Assembly (NCBI RefSeq): GCF_033807575.1
Contig: NC_084706.1
Coordinates: 20,436,725-20,500,724 of the forward strand
Direction of reading: 5' to 3'
Length of the DNA: 64,000 bases
Origin: Cydia pomonella
Lineage: Eukaryota > Arthropoda > Insecta > Lepidoptera > Tortricidae
Positions 1 through 13,100 of this stretch are shown here, in pieces. The notes beneath the pieces were generated by a model. It searched no databases. It was not told where the DNA came from and was given only the letters and a program-made list of their open reading frames with translations. The translations under genes and the position numbers were made by a program. How positions within the stretch are numbered: the stretch's first letter is position 1; each line of letters begins with the position of its first letter.

Positions 1-2
1 TG

Positions 3-400
3 TTGCAGCGGCCTTCTGCTCGCACATGCTACGCGAGGCACGCTCCTACCTCACGCGCTCTATCAAGCCTGCATTCAATGCTCGCTCAGTACGCAGATGC
101 CGACATGTTTGCCAATAGTTTAGCGTACCTATGCAATACTGCTAGACACTTTCTGAATTCGAATTATTGTAATTAATTGGCTGAATTTGTAACTTTTATC
201 TTCCTTGACATTTTATATATGCTGAATATTGTAATTAAGTCAATTAATACTAAGTAAATTTAATTTTTAATGACATTTTATCTGTTTGTATGTTTTTATT
301 TTCCTGACATCTATTTTTCTAGTGTGTAAGCGAATTGGTACTGTAACTAACTGCACTATAAATAAATAGATATATATGTATTTATTATTTTATTATTAGA
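3..400 (+). pseudogene. 3' end of a non-LTR retrotransposon (partial)
   Basis: An open frame enters from outside the window and runs to TAA at 174-176, ending ADADMFANSLAYLCNTARHF-L. This resembles the C-terminal tail of LINE ORF2 proteins, where a similar D-x-F-N-S-L motif is common. An AT-rich stretch with TAAATAAATA and ATTTATTATT runs follows to about 400, like a 3'UTR and tail. Family not determined. It lies just beyond the transporter's 3' end. Confidence 0.45.
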
Positions 401-690
401 GTGGTCATGACCATCGCTTTCGGTTGTTCCTTATGCAATGGTTATCCATCATTGTTCGATGTGGCAACGAGGCGAGCGTGATGGGCTTCTTTGCATCAGG
501 AGTGGCGCGGGGCGTATTTTGTGAATAGTTCTTGTGGTTGTTAGTTAGAGTAGGATTGTTTAGGTTGAGATTTTTGTAATAGTTTAGTAGGTTTTTAAGG
601 TATTTAGATATGTTACATCTTTAGATTATTTTACATAATACTATCAATCATTTATGTTTTAACCGCAGGCAAGTTTACACCTAATTCACT

Positions 691-696
691 TTTATT
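691..696 (-). promoter_or_regulatory. Candidate polyadenylation signal of the transporter gene
   Basis: AATAAA on the minus strand, 134 nt downstream of the TGA. It is the first canonical hexamer after the stop, so the 3'UTR would be about 150 nt. It is not proven, because AT-rich DNA gives chance hexamers. Confidence 0.5.
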
Positions 697-829
697 TTAG
701 ATGGGTAACATACAAATTCTCATACTCGTATATCTATTTACATTAGATCCGTCACAAAATTGAGAAATCTTATCAAAATTTGATACTACATACTGCTACA
801 TATTTTAGTTTCATCGAGCCATTTTATAA

Positions 830-1110
830 TCATGTCAAGGTATCATTATGTACTTCAGGGCTTTGTCCTATGATAAATTCTTCAATCAGCCCAACGATAG
901 ATACATATGCTCCAGACACAAGGGCTATGATGGACACGATTGCTATAATGATGTCCTTGTAAATGATGTAGTTGAATCGACCAGTGTCTCGGTCCCAGCG
1001 GTAAACGATTTCGATGATGGCAGGAAAGAGGAGACCCAGAGTAGACAAGAAGACGGCGCCTACGAAGCTGATCACCAACTCCAAGTTCGGGAAGGCTGCC
1101 GCAATACCGA
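830..1110 (-). CDS. Transporter exon 9 (TM9-TM11, stop codon)
   Basis: 281 nt after a TCTACAG acceptor. Encodes residues 381-473 (VGIAAAFPNLELVISFVGAV, then FLSTLGLLFPAIIE and a final helix), ending in HNDTLT and TGA at 830-832. The C-terminal tail beyond the last helix is short (about 15 residues). Confidence 0.93.
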
Positions 1111-4100
1111 CTGTAGACAAAGATACATTTAGACTACCTTTTTACATTTCGTAGAAGCATGGACGACGTATACAAGAAGACAGACATCTACACAAAATTG
1201 CTTTTCTCCAATAGTCAAGCTTTTACCCGGTGGCGGCACTAACGAAGCAGGAACAACAACTTGTTGGTTGTTGTTGTCGATCTATTGAACAGAAGTTAAA
1301 ATATTTTGAAGTAAATCTCATTCCGTCCATTTTCTTCGGCGCTTAGACCTCTGGTCAAAATTACTACTACCGTTCAATAGGTACCGCAAAGTATTGTAGC
1401 AAAATGAATTTGTGAAGATAGGTATTGTGAGTATTCTTGTTTTATTCGTCTATGGTAGAACTATAAAGTTTACATAGCTGTAGCATAGGTAGTTTTTTAC
1501 CTGTTAATGTTACGATAAGAGTTCTGATGGTAATTTGGAAGACGTTCTCAAATTTACTTGACAGGCGGTTTTTCGTCATCCTCGTTATGATTTCCATGGA
1601 CACGTATAATTGTAAAGGAAACGAGAAGTAAATTACGATAGCCATTAACAACTTTGTTGCTTGCGCGAGCCTGAAAAAAAAGGTGTATTGAATTACTTGT
1701 ATCAGTTCTAAGAAGAATTCTAAGAAATATGAGGAGAAACGGGGTTTTCATTTTAATTTTTTACCATGAAAAATATTATTTACAGATAGGAAGACGTACA
1801 ATTGTACCATTGCACCGGACTTTTTTTGATTATTTGATAGAAGGCACAAGTAGAGCTCGACAGAGTGGTCGGAAATAAGACAACGACAGTAATTTTTAAT
1901 TAATTATAGACGTTTACTGCTTGACAAACGTTGGTTGCAGGTCTTCTCACGCTGTTTTTTATGAATTGCACATTTGCCACTTAAATTAATTTCTGTCACA
2001 ACACCGCATTGATGTCCGTGTATTGAGTTTTAGTAAAGATGATAGCCATTTCGTAGTTATCTCAGGACGTCTTGATTGTATTGATATAATTAGTATATGG
2101 CATTGGTGCAAGAGAGACACAGTGAGGTAAACCAAATATATTTTCCTTTCAACATTCTTTTGAACCTCATCGAAGGTCAAGGTCCAAGAATGTGAATGGA
2201 TGGTAAAAATCATGGGACAGGCATTGATTTGTGTAATGAACATAAATACATGTTACGTTATTGAGTCAACGTTATTTTAATTATTACCGCTAATAACATG
2301 ATACAAAAAAATAATTATATAGACTTACTTGTCGTTTTCTGGTAGATTTAAAGTAATGCTTCCCTTTACTACTTCCCCGTACTGCACATATCCAAAGAAA
2401 CCAAAAAGAGCGTACAGGACTATAACAATAACCATAGAAACATTTAAAACTCCCGGGCATCCTAGGAACTGCTGTGGCTTTTTCATCTCGTTCTCTACAG
2501 GCATGACGACTCCAATCCCCTCCATAGCGAATATAACGGTGCTAAAATAAAATAAAAGTCATCAAATTTAAACTGTCGTGAGACATACTAACATTGGTTT
2601 ACATTCACGTGTTTTAGTCACTCGCGGGACATATTTAGAGATCCTAGGACTCCTTTGAAAAAGGAAAAAGGTGAGCTAGGCTCTCCGAAACGTGTCGCGC
2701 GAGTGACTAAAAACACGTGAGTGTAAACCGTAAAATTAGTTTAAAGTTTTAAATAAAAGTAGCTTAAAATTTTAGTCTCTAAATATTTTCATTCATGAAA
2801 GTAAACTACGCGTACGTGTACGCGAAACACAGCCGTAGTGAACGCTCGCACTGTTAGTGTTTAGAAAAGAGACTTAGGCTTTCCGAAATATGTCGCGCGA
2901 ATGACTAAATACACGGGATTGAAACCGTAAAATTAGTTTAATATTAGTTTGACTCACGACAGTTACATTCGGTTCTTGAAATTGTTTGTCACGGATTAAA
3001 CTGAATGAAATTGACTATACCTTAAAGGGTTGATAAATGACAATGACCTACTGAAATGACTTTAAAAAAACAGATAATTTTTAGGTTACAAGTCTTGTTA
3101 TAATTAATTTAAAAATAGTATTGTAAGTGGCGGGCTCGATGGGGCATTCCAATCAGTGATAGACAGTAGGTAGTTAACGACAAGTAGTTTATTTTTAAAC
3201 TTGGCGAATTTTACAGACTTGATGATGAACAGTATCCAAAAAAATTAACACAGTCCAGAAGTGTCGATCCCGGACAAAGAGTATGCAGGAGCATTTAAGG
3301 AGCAAAAACCCTTAGCACGAACTAAACCACAGCTTTAAATAACACTTATGTAATCAGTCTCCGAGCATCTCTAGTAAGAATGTACACAGAGTAGTTGAAT
3401 TCTTCGTATAAAATGTCCGCACCACCTACCGAATCTATACAAACAAAAATCAAACCTAAAAATTAACTACTCTACGAAAGATAAACGCTTACGCGTTCTA
3501 TCTCGACGCCACCGCCATCTAGCAAACGGTTTGCATAATGATGTCTAATACATGCCATGAAACTGTGAACGAATTACACTTGCGCGATCTAACTCGAGTC
3601 TAGCGCCATCTAGCGAGCAATTGGGTAATCTTTAGATAAAATATTATAAAAAACAAAGTGTATAAATAGAGTATAGCATTTATTCGTGCACTACTCTTGT
3701 TGTTATCTATATCCTGCTACCCTAAGGTTGTGTGGAAGAGATCGCTTACAATGATAAGACCGCCTGTTGCTACCTTTATTTACATTGTAAATCTGTTTTG
3801 AATTTGTTTTATATGTGCCTGGGTTCCTAGCCAACGTGCCGACCACCACAACCATCTCTCTCTCTATTACTCTTCCATATTAGTGCGACAGAGATAGTTG
3901 TGTTTCGTTCGCTAGGGAGCGTTAACGATTGGCATATTCGCTAGGTATCCTGGGCTATAACCGCGAAAATCGAAGTTCGTCAGTTGCGGGCATTTCTTTC
4001 TGATTACGTCAAGTTCGTTTCAAGTATGTCTCTTCTATCAGATGTTCTCAGACTCATATTCTTGCTCCTCCCTCATCTACTTCAAAATTTTATAATAGCT

Positions 4101-7100
4101 TACCTTCCGGGCTTCCTTACTATTCGGTTGTGGAATGCTTTGCCGTAGAATTAAGATTAGCTAATCTCTCCCCATTTTCAAAAATCAGCTAAATATATAA
4201 GTATAAATATATATTACGTTATATTATTATATTGTATATTTATTTGTGTATTAGGTATTGTTTTAATACTTATATAAGTAGTATGTGTGTTTGTGTTTCA
4301 TAGTCTTCATTTTTAGCTCCTTGCACTACCTGTTGACTTTTGTATGAGTTCTACATTTCCTGCTACCTAAAGGTTGTCTGGCAGAGATAGCTTTATAGCG
4401 ATAAGACTGCCTGTTGTTACCTGGTTCTATTTTCCTTTAAAATTTATTTGTAGTTTTACGTGTATGTAAAATGTATAATTGTTGGTGCAATAAAGAATAC
4501 TTACGTACGTATGAGAGTAAAAGAGAAAGTGCCGCAATTTGCGAATTTTCGCGGTAGGCCCCCTGATCCCTCTATCGATCTGCTACGCGGAAGCCTATTT
4601 AAAGTTTAAACGACAGCGGAGGAAGGCAAATATTTCAATTCAATATCCACGGTAATGAAAACATAATACAAAGGAGAATGGGCAATTTGTCCCATGGATG
4701 TATACTGTTGAGACATATCTCGTTTGAAAGGGTTTACTCTTAGCATTATTTTATTGTATGACACCAACTTTGGATAACGTGCAGGGACTGAGCAATTTAA
4801 AAAAAAGAGTGGCGAATATAAACTGTTGTTTTACAAAGTACTTGTTACGTAGCCGGTTGTTAGGTGTTTTGTATGAAAGAATATGAGAAATTCTAGATTT
4901 CTGTTTACCACTACTTACGTTTAAGTACGTACAGGGCTGGAATTAGTTGATATAACATATGCTTGAATTAAAAATACTGCTATTAAACACTGAAACTTGC
5001 TTGTATACTCAAGCCATATATATCATTTAAAAGACATTTTTATAAGGTATTTTAATATATATATACTTGCACTCAAATGCTTGCAGGGGCGGTAATAAAA
5101 CGAGTTTTTTCGTTAATTAATTGTGGTAAATGCCGCTTTGTTTGTTCTACCTGGCACTAGATGGAGCCTTGGTAGCAGTTTGAGTAATTTTTACTATTGG
5201 TATATACAATTGAGTCATATCCTATTTGGAAGGTCTTCAATTAAGCATTAATTACTTATATGACACCAAAGACCGAAAGTGTCCAGGGAAGATGATATTA
5301 ATAATTTTGATCATGCGCTGCGGCGTAAACTGGAACTAAAAAATGTCATTCATATAGAGTTACTTTTGTAACCATTTACATCACTTTGCATGCCTGAAAT
5401 ATAATGAAAAAGTAATTTATATATTTTCTTAAATTATTACTGCTCAATAAATGGCACTAAACTACTTAATTATGATTTTTCAAATCCTCTCTAGTACTGA
5501 CATCTTGCGTGCAATAGGAGAACCGAATGAGCGGCAAATGCTGGATCCGTATAGTCGCTTATAAACGCTAAAAAACGTCACCGAAGAATAAGTTTGTTTA
5601 ATTCGGAACTTTGACAATAAAACGAGTGGTTACCTTGAACTAGTAAGTTTCGTCTATTTATCTCTCTTGCTCTTACATATTCGAGGGATAAAGGTAGAAA
5701 AAGCATTACATTTTTTAAAGTTCGCGTTATGTCCCGCTAGAAACGTTATATAAACTTATTATTAAACATGAAATAAGATTCCTAAGCAATAAGTAGGTAA
5801 GTAAATGTATTTATGGAGTAGTTGGAGTACCATAATTAGCAGCAAGAAAATAAATCTAAGTTTATATGTTACGATAAAATAAATCGTAAAAAGGTACTAT
5901 GTACATACTTGTTTTGTCTCTCTGCAGGAAAATTGTGTAAAAGTGAAACATTTGAGATTGCGTCGCGGTTCAAAGCAACGTTTCCTTCGTTTGCCATATG
6001 AAGCAGGATTAAATTGTGTAGTTTTAAGTTCTCATGTAAGTGAATTGTCAAATTCTTAGTGAGAATAAAGAATCTTAAACCTAAAATTAACGCAGTGAAT
6101 ACATTAAAAGCATCAGCGACTCTTAACTGCTTGCCAAGCTAAGATAGTAGCTGTATTTCGTTCCATTATATATACATATGAAATAAAAACTTTTGAATAC
6201 ATTTAACACCTTTATTTCATATAAATTGAAAAATAACTGACGGCATACATTTTCTTCACGGTCGCACAAATATTAGCAGGATAAGTCGACAAGTTAATTT
6301 AAAGCAAGCATTGGTGAATAGGTGCATCCAGATCCAGATAAGAGAATGCATGGTTATTGCGCCAATCTCGGACCATTTGCGATTGGTTTGCTAAGGGCAC
6401 CGCTAGCTGGTGCGGATGCACAGAGCACTTATACATACTTTATTAAATAAACACTTTTGAATACATTTAACATCTTTATTTCATATAAATTGAAAAATAA
6501 GTGACGGCATAGATTTTCTTCACGGTCGCACAAATATTATCAGGACGAGTCGACAAGTTACTTTAAAGCAAGCATTGGTGAATAGGTGCATCCAGATCCA
6601 GATAAGGGAATGCATGGTTATTGCGCCAATCTCGGACCGTTTGCGATTAGTTTGCTAGCTGAAGCGGGTTAACGAAAAACAGTAACTGGCGACGCTAGCT
6701 GGCGCGGACGCGTGCGACGAATTTTACCTACAAAGGCACCCGGGCACGTGCACTCGCGCCAGCTAGCAAACGCCCTTAACCCTTTACCAGGCCAAGGGAT
6801 ATATTTCACCCACATCTTATATCGGTTACCGTAGTCAGGTTTTAACTCCAAACCACCTACAAAATATTTTGTCAATCCCTGAAAATATTATTTTATGATC
6901 TTCATTCACAACACGCTTCTAAATTGCGTAATATATCTTTGGCAGCCGTTTAAATTCACTGGAACGCTAATTTCAGTAAACTACGGAGAAATTCGATCAC
7001 TTTTCATAATTTCTATGAAACAGAAGTACATAGGTCGAACAATTTTTTGATATTTTGTAGATTTTGAGTGTTGAAAGCTAATGTAATCGGAAACATTGCT

Positions 7101-10100
7101 AAATATTCATGCATTATTATGTATGACCAGAATTAGGATGTGGGTTGACATTATCCCATGGCCTTATTAGAGTTTAACTGTGTGGGAGCTATATTTCCCA
7201 TGGCCCGGTAAATTGTCTTGTCATGTCATAAAAACTCACGTAAGTAAGTGATTTTTTTTTCAGTGATTGATATAATGTTTCGTAGGAGATTTGGAGTTAA
7301 ACCTTGACTATTATAACCGATATAAGATGTGGGTGGAATATATCCCTTGGCCTGATCAAGAATATAATAAGACAAAATCTAGTATGACAGTTCATTACTT
7401 AGACAGGCGATGGGATAACCTTAACCCACATTTTTATTTCTGGTTTAAAGGAAGATCTCCGACGTTCATAAATACATTTTTTACAAGGCGTTCAATACGG
7501 TTGCAACAGAATATAAAGTACGTATTAAGACACGCTGGTTCTTCGGGGCCTGGTAAAGGGTTAACCTTTTGAACGCCAAGAATACCTTAAGGCGTCGTAA
7601 CTAGCTATGCTCAAAGCGTCATAAATACATTATAGCTGATATAGCCGCTGTCAGAGTAACCTTCACACTTTCAAGTAAGGTTTAGGGCATAGGGCGTCCG
7701 CAACGTCGCGCGTGTGCATGGAGCGGGCGTGCGGCTTAGAGCTCGTTCCCACTATGTCGGATGTCGTGGCGATTTTTAATCGTGTGTCGTTGCCGCTGTT
7801 CTCACTATGTCGGATGTCGGATCCGGATTTCAATCGGGTGTCGGCGGTACTGTTCCCACTAGTCGTCTGTCGTGCACGATCGCAGCTGGCGTGTATTTTT
7901 CGAGTGGGTAGCGAGGCTTAGTACAAGATGAACGTCGACGAAATGTTTGTGGTTTTGTATTATTTGCGAAAGAAACGATTAGAGGCAGTTAAAAAAAGGA
8001 GATATTGGGTACACCCAATTCTCAGGGAAAGATTTACCTTATGAATATTTCAGAATTTGATAGCTGAATTAAGAAGCGATCGCAACGACGCGGCAGCGAC
8101 GCGCGGGTGTGTGAGGGGGTGCCGCGGGCGGCGCGGGCGAAATCGTTCCGACATCCGACAAAATGTGAACAGCGCTATATTCACTCGTACGCGAGCGAGA
8201 CACGACACGATTTTTTTCCGGGCTGGGAGGGCTGGCAAAACGCACGACATTTTATGTCGTATCCGACACAAAATCGTTGTCGGACGAGTGTGAACAGCTT
8301 CATATAAAATGTTCTGCCAGTGGAACGTACGATTAAAAATCGCCACGACATCCGACATAGTGGGAACGAGCTCTTACAGTATGAGCAACGCTAACTGGCG
8401 CGGACGCGTGCGACTGATTTTACTTACAAAGGCACCTGCGCGAGTTTGCCCGCTCCGTCTAGCGCCAGCTAGCAAACGCCCTTAACCTTTTGAACGTCAA
8501 GAACACCTAAAGGCGCCGTCACTAGACATGATTTAAGGGCCATGAACACATTAATGATTATAGCTGTTATAATCGCTGTCAAAGTCCCTAATGTAATACT
8601 CATGCACTTTCAAGCTCACTTGCGCCCGTGACCTTGGCATGTGAGTAACGTTTTTGTTATGGCGTTCAAAGGGTAAAATATCAATGTCGTAATGCGTCGC
8701 TAGCGCGTTATTTTCGAATCGCACCCGTGCTCCCGTGTTGGACTGCACACGCGGTGTACACTTCTTGTTATTGTAACCGTTTGTGCGCCTAGATAACACA
8801 AGTACACATACACAACTCGCAAAATGCTCGCGTGCTCTTGTTTATATGTAAAGTATGTCTTCTAGGGCCGTGGATTGGACCCACGCGACCGGCGGGGCGG
8901 TGAGCGGCATACATTGGTCGCAATGCAAGCTGTAAAGCTAGTGCAGTGCATGAGGGACGCGCGGCTTTCTCTCACCACATCTTTAGGTGTTCTTGCCGTT
9001 CAAAAGGCTAAAAGCACCTAATGAGGTGGCTTTACATTAGCTAGATGCCGGCCCACACGCCGATCCGGTGTGCAGGCTAAGGAAATCGCTATGTAGGCCA
9101 ATTCGAAAGTGCAACTGACATTAAACCAATTTTAGAATAATATTGGAATGATACCAGTTAGCTGTCATTCGTGTGTTCATTTCGCACTTATACGCATGTA
9201 TTTGTGCGAGCGAGACGCCCGCAACTAACTGATATGATTCCAATATTACTCTAATATCGGTGTGCACGCCCCTTTTTACTCGTATTCATAAGCAAGGTAA
9301 GATTGAATTGAACCTCTATAGAAGGCAGCGAAGAGGCCGGCAATGGAACTGGTAGCGTTTGATGGAGACAGTTTTCTGTCAAATGCAAGTTCAAATTGGC
9401 CTGACTGTCTCACTCGCACACCGGAGTAGCGTTTCATATAAGCGTACTTTGTTATATCCAATCGACCCGCTCTATTCAGTAGGTTTCATTATCTCGATCC
9501 ATCAGTTAAGTAACAATCTCTTCAATCTGGTGGATCGAGATGGTGGATCCTACTGGACAGATGGAACCTATGGATAGGAAAACGTTATGCTCAACAATTT
9601 GGTAGCAGAAGCGATGTGATTTTTTAAAATCGCGACTGTGTCGTTGACATAATATATCTGAGGACGGGCCTTACGGGCAATAAGAATGGGGCCAGTACAG
9701 CGGTGTTACGCACACGAGTTTGAGCCAATCGTGCAGTCTAACGCCACAAGTACCACAACGTGATTGGTTGATGAGTTCGCATTATGCACGCGATTGATCG
9801 CATCTAGTTGCGTTAGACAGCACGATTGGCTCGAATTTGTGAATGACACAACTGAACTAGCACTATCGTTATTGCCCCTAAGGTCGGTCGTTAGATATAT
9901 GGTAAGCGTCAGGATGGCGGTGGACCTCAGCGAATTTCAAAGAAATATTTATAAACATATTGTACCTTCTGTGTACCTTTAATAGGTACACAGACATAAA
10001 GTGCAACTGACATTAAACCAATTTTAGAATAATATTGGAATGATACCAGTTAGCTGTCATTCGTGTGTTCATTTCGCACTTATACGCATGTATTTGTGCG

Positions 10101-13100
10101 AGCGAGACGCCCGCAACTAACTGATATGATTCCAATATTACTCTAATATCGGTGTGCACGCCCCTTTTTACTCGTATTCATAAGCAAGGTAAGATTGAAT
10201 TGAACCACTATAGAAGGCAGCGAAGAGGCCGGCAATGGAACTGGTAGCGTTTGATGGAGACAGTTTTCTGTCAAATGCAAGTTCAAATTGGCCTGACTGT
10301 CTCACTCGCACACCGGTGTAGCGTTTCATATAAGCGTACTTTGTTATATCCAATCGACCCGCTCTATTCAGTAGGTTTCATTATCTCGATCCATCAGTTA
10401 AGTAACAATCTCTTCAATCTGGTGGATCGAGATGGTGGATCCTACTGGACAGATGGAACCTATGGATAGGAAAACGTTATGCTCAACAATTTGGTAGCAG
10501 AAGCGATGTGATTTTTTAAAATCGCGACTGTGTCGTTGACATAATATATCTGAGGACGGGCCTTACGGGCAATAAGAATGGGGCCAGTACAGCGGTGTTA
10601 CGCACACGGGTTTGAGCCAATCGTGCAGTCTAACGCCACAAGTACCACAACGTGATTGGTTGATGAGTTCGCATTATGCACGCGATTGATCGCATCTAGT
10701 TGCGTTAGACAGCACGATTGGCTCGAATTTGTGAATGACACAACTGAACTAGCACTATCGTTATTGCCCCTAAGGTCGGTCGTTAGATATATGGTAAGCG
10801 TCAGGATGGCGGTGGACCTCAGCGAATTTCAAAGAAATATTTATAAACATATTGTACCTTCTGTGTACCTTTAATATAAACCAGTGTACCTTTCCCCAAA
10901 ACGAGATATTTTACAAAACGTTCCACCCGCCAACTTGACGTCAGGATGGCGGGTGGACCTATGAAATCTTGCATTATACCGCACTAAAAGTATGCAGTTA
11001 TATTGTGCATGAGCTTAGCCTAGCTTGTTTTGGGGAGAGGTACACCGGTTTCTATTTCTATTTACAGAGGTACACTGAAGGTACAGTCACCATCATATAT
11101 ATCGGAGCGGCCAAGGTACCCACGAATATCTGAACATGCCTCTACTGTCAAGAGGTTAGAGTGCGTGTTTAGAGATCTTTGAGCACCTCGGCCACTCCGA
11201 TATATCTGATGGCGACTGTACCATATAACTGCATACTTTTAGTGCGGTATAATGCAAGATTTCATAGGTCCAACCGCAATCCTGACGTCAGAATGGCGGG
11301 TGGACTTTTTCTTAAATATCTCGTTTTGGGTTAGGTACACAGAAGGTACAGTATGTTTATAAATACATATTTACTGCTATGGCGCAGCGACCCGAAGTGG
11401 ATCTTGGCCTCCGACACCAAAGACCGCCATGCTTCTCTGTCCAAAACCGTTTCCATCTAGTCGACGGCGCCGAGTTCGCTAAGGTCTTTTTGCATTTTAT
11501 CTCTCCAGCGGGACCTACCTAGGATGTCTAGACGGTCTTTGGCCATTTGGAACTTCAGAGTACGCCCTCCAGGCTGCACGATCCTCACCCATCTGGACTA
11601 CGTGCCTGAGTCATCGGAGTCTGGCAGCGCGAAAAATCCTAGGACTCACACGTGGAGAGGATGGAACCTGGAGACTCCACAGGAATCAGGAGATTGAAGA
11701 TCTGGTGTCCGAGCCGGACGTCATTGGATGTTTATAAATATTTCTTTGAAATTCGCTGAGGTCCACCCGCCATCTAGACGCCAGATGTCAATGCCGAGTG
11801 CGACCGCCCTTAAAGCGGTGTATTATCTCTAGTCTCTCCAATATGTCCTCCTGGTGGGTCCACGGGGTTTATTTAGCGGGTCTACGGGTACCAAATTATT
11901 TTTACCATGGGCCGACCATGAACACGATTCTGTTTTGAAAACGTTGCCCGCGTAGCTACTTCAGTCTTAGGCGGTATATAATCTACACCACGTTCACAAA
12001 AGATTGATATTTTAGGTAAAAACTCACATTTCGCTATATTTGTCCATAGTAAATACTAATTCAAAAACTACTGTAGGGCCTAAAATCTTCTGTGATAGTA
12101 ATGTAGAAATAAATACTGTTGACAGGCGGTCAACGGTATTTAGTACAATAATTACACTGAAACAATTCGTATAGAATACAGAACCTATGAATAATATATA
12201 TCTAGAGAATCTAACTTTAATGCAATAATATAATTGAACAAAAGAAATACATTAGTACGACTATTACGATCAACCTATATGTCTATTTTTAATAGTCTTA
12301 ATGTTCGTGTATCGGTTCTGTATTCTATGGCCATTAATTATGCTTTATTTTTCAACTTTCTTTGACTACACACAAGTACACATTATATTTGCTTTTTTCT
12401 TGAACTTTATCTTGCCCATGTTCGATTCTTCTTATGTCGATGCATCCTCATTATTTCCGTATGGTTTCTGAAAATACAATAACAGTTTTTGTATTGTTTT
12501 CTAATACCTATGTTTGAAGTCGGTTTCCTATTTTTAAGAGAAGTTTTTTTTTTCATGTAAGTACCGTCAAGTGGGGTAAATTAGAGCAGATGGGATACCT
12601 ATCGACAATTATGTCAATAAACAGTTTTACGTTCCATCAAGAATTGAGAGGTTGCCTCAATTCCTCATGGAACCCATGATGTAAGCTAGACCTTTACACA
12701 AATATTCCTTAAACCTCGTTAAGCAAGTAGCTTCTTTACAAACATAACAAAGAAGACAAATCGTCTAGCGTGAAATACGCATCGTTAAAGAGTTATTTTC
12801 TGGTCCTGATCAGAAGTTCCACTTCTTCAAATAGCACTTTTTTGAATGGCAATGCCTGGTCTGTTGATGAAACTAAAAAACGCCTATAAGATTTGGGGAG
12901 TTCCCTTAATTCCTCGTGGTTTTGTCAAAAATAGGACCATCTTGGAACTATATACCCACTTTCAAACGATAACTAATTTTCAACATTGGTTCAGAAAGTT
13001 TTTGAAGTCGGTTAAAAAGTAGTATCTTTACAATACTTTCCTTTTACTAAGAAGGGGTGACTACTACAATTTGCTTACTAAGTAACTACTTACTTACTAT

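Noticed and set aside
8057..8358. Overlapping frames of 66-102 codons on both strands
   Set aside because: Produced by the GC-rich core and arms of the foldback element.
9276..10874. Open frames of 61-72 codons in each 892-bp unit
   Set aside because: They are duplicated because the unit is, lie over inverted repeats, and resemble no protein.
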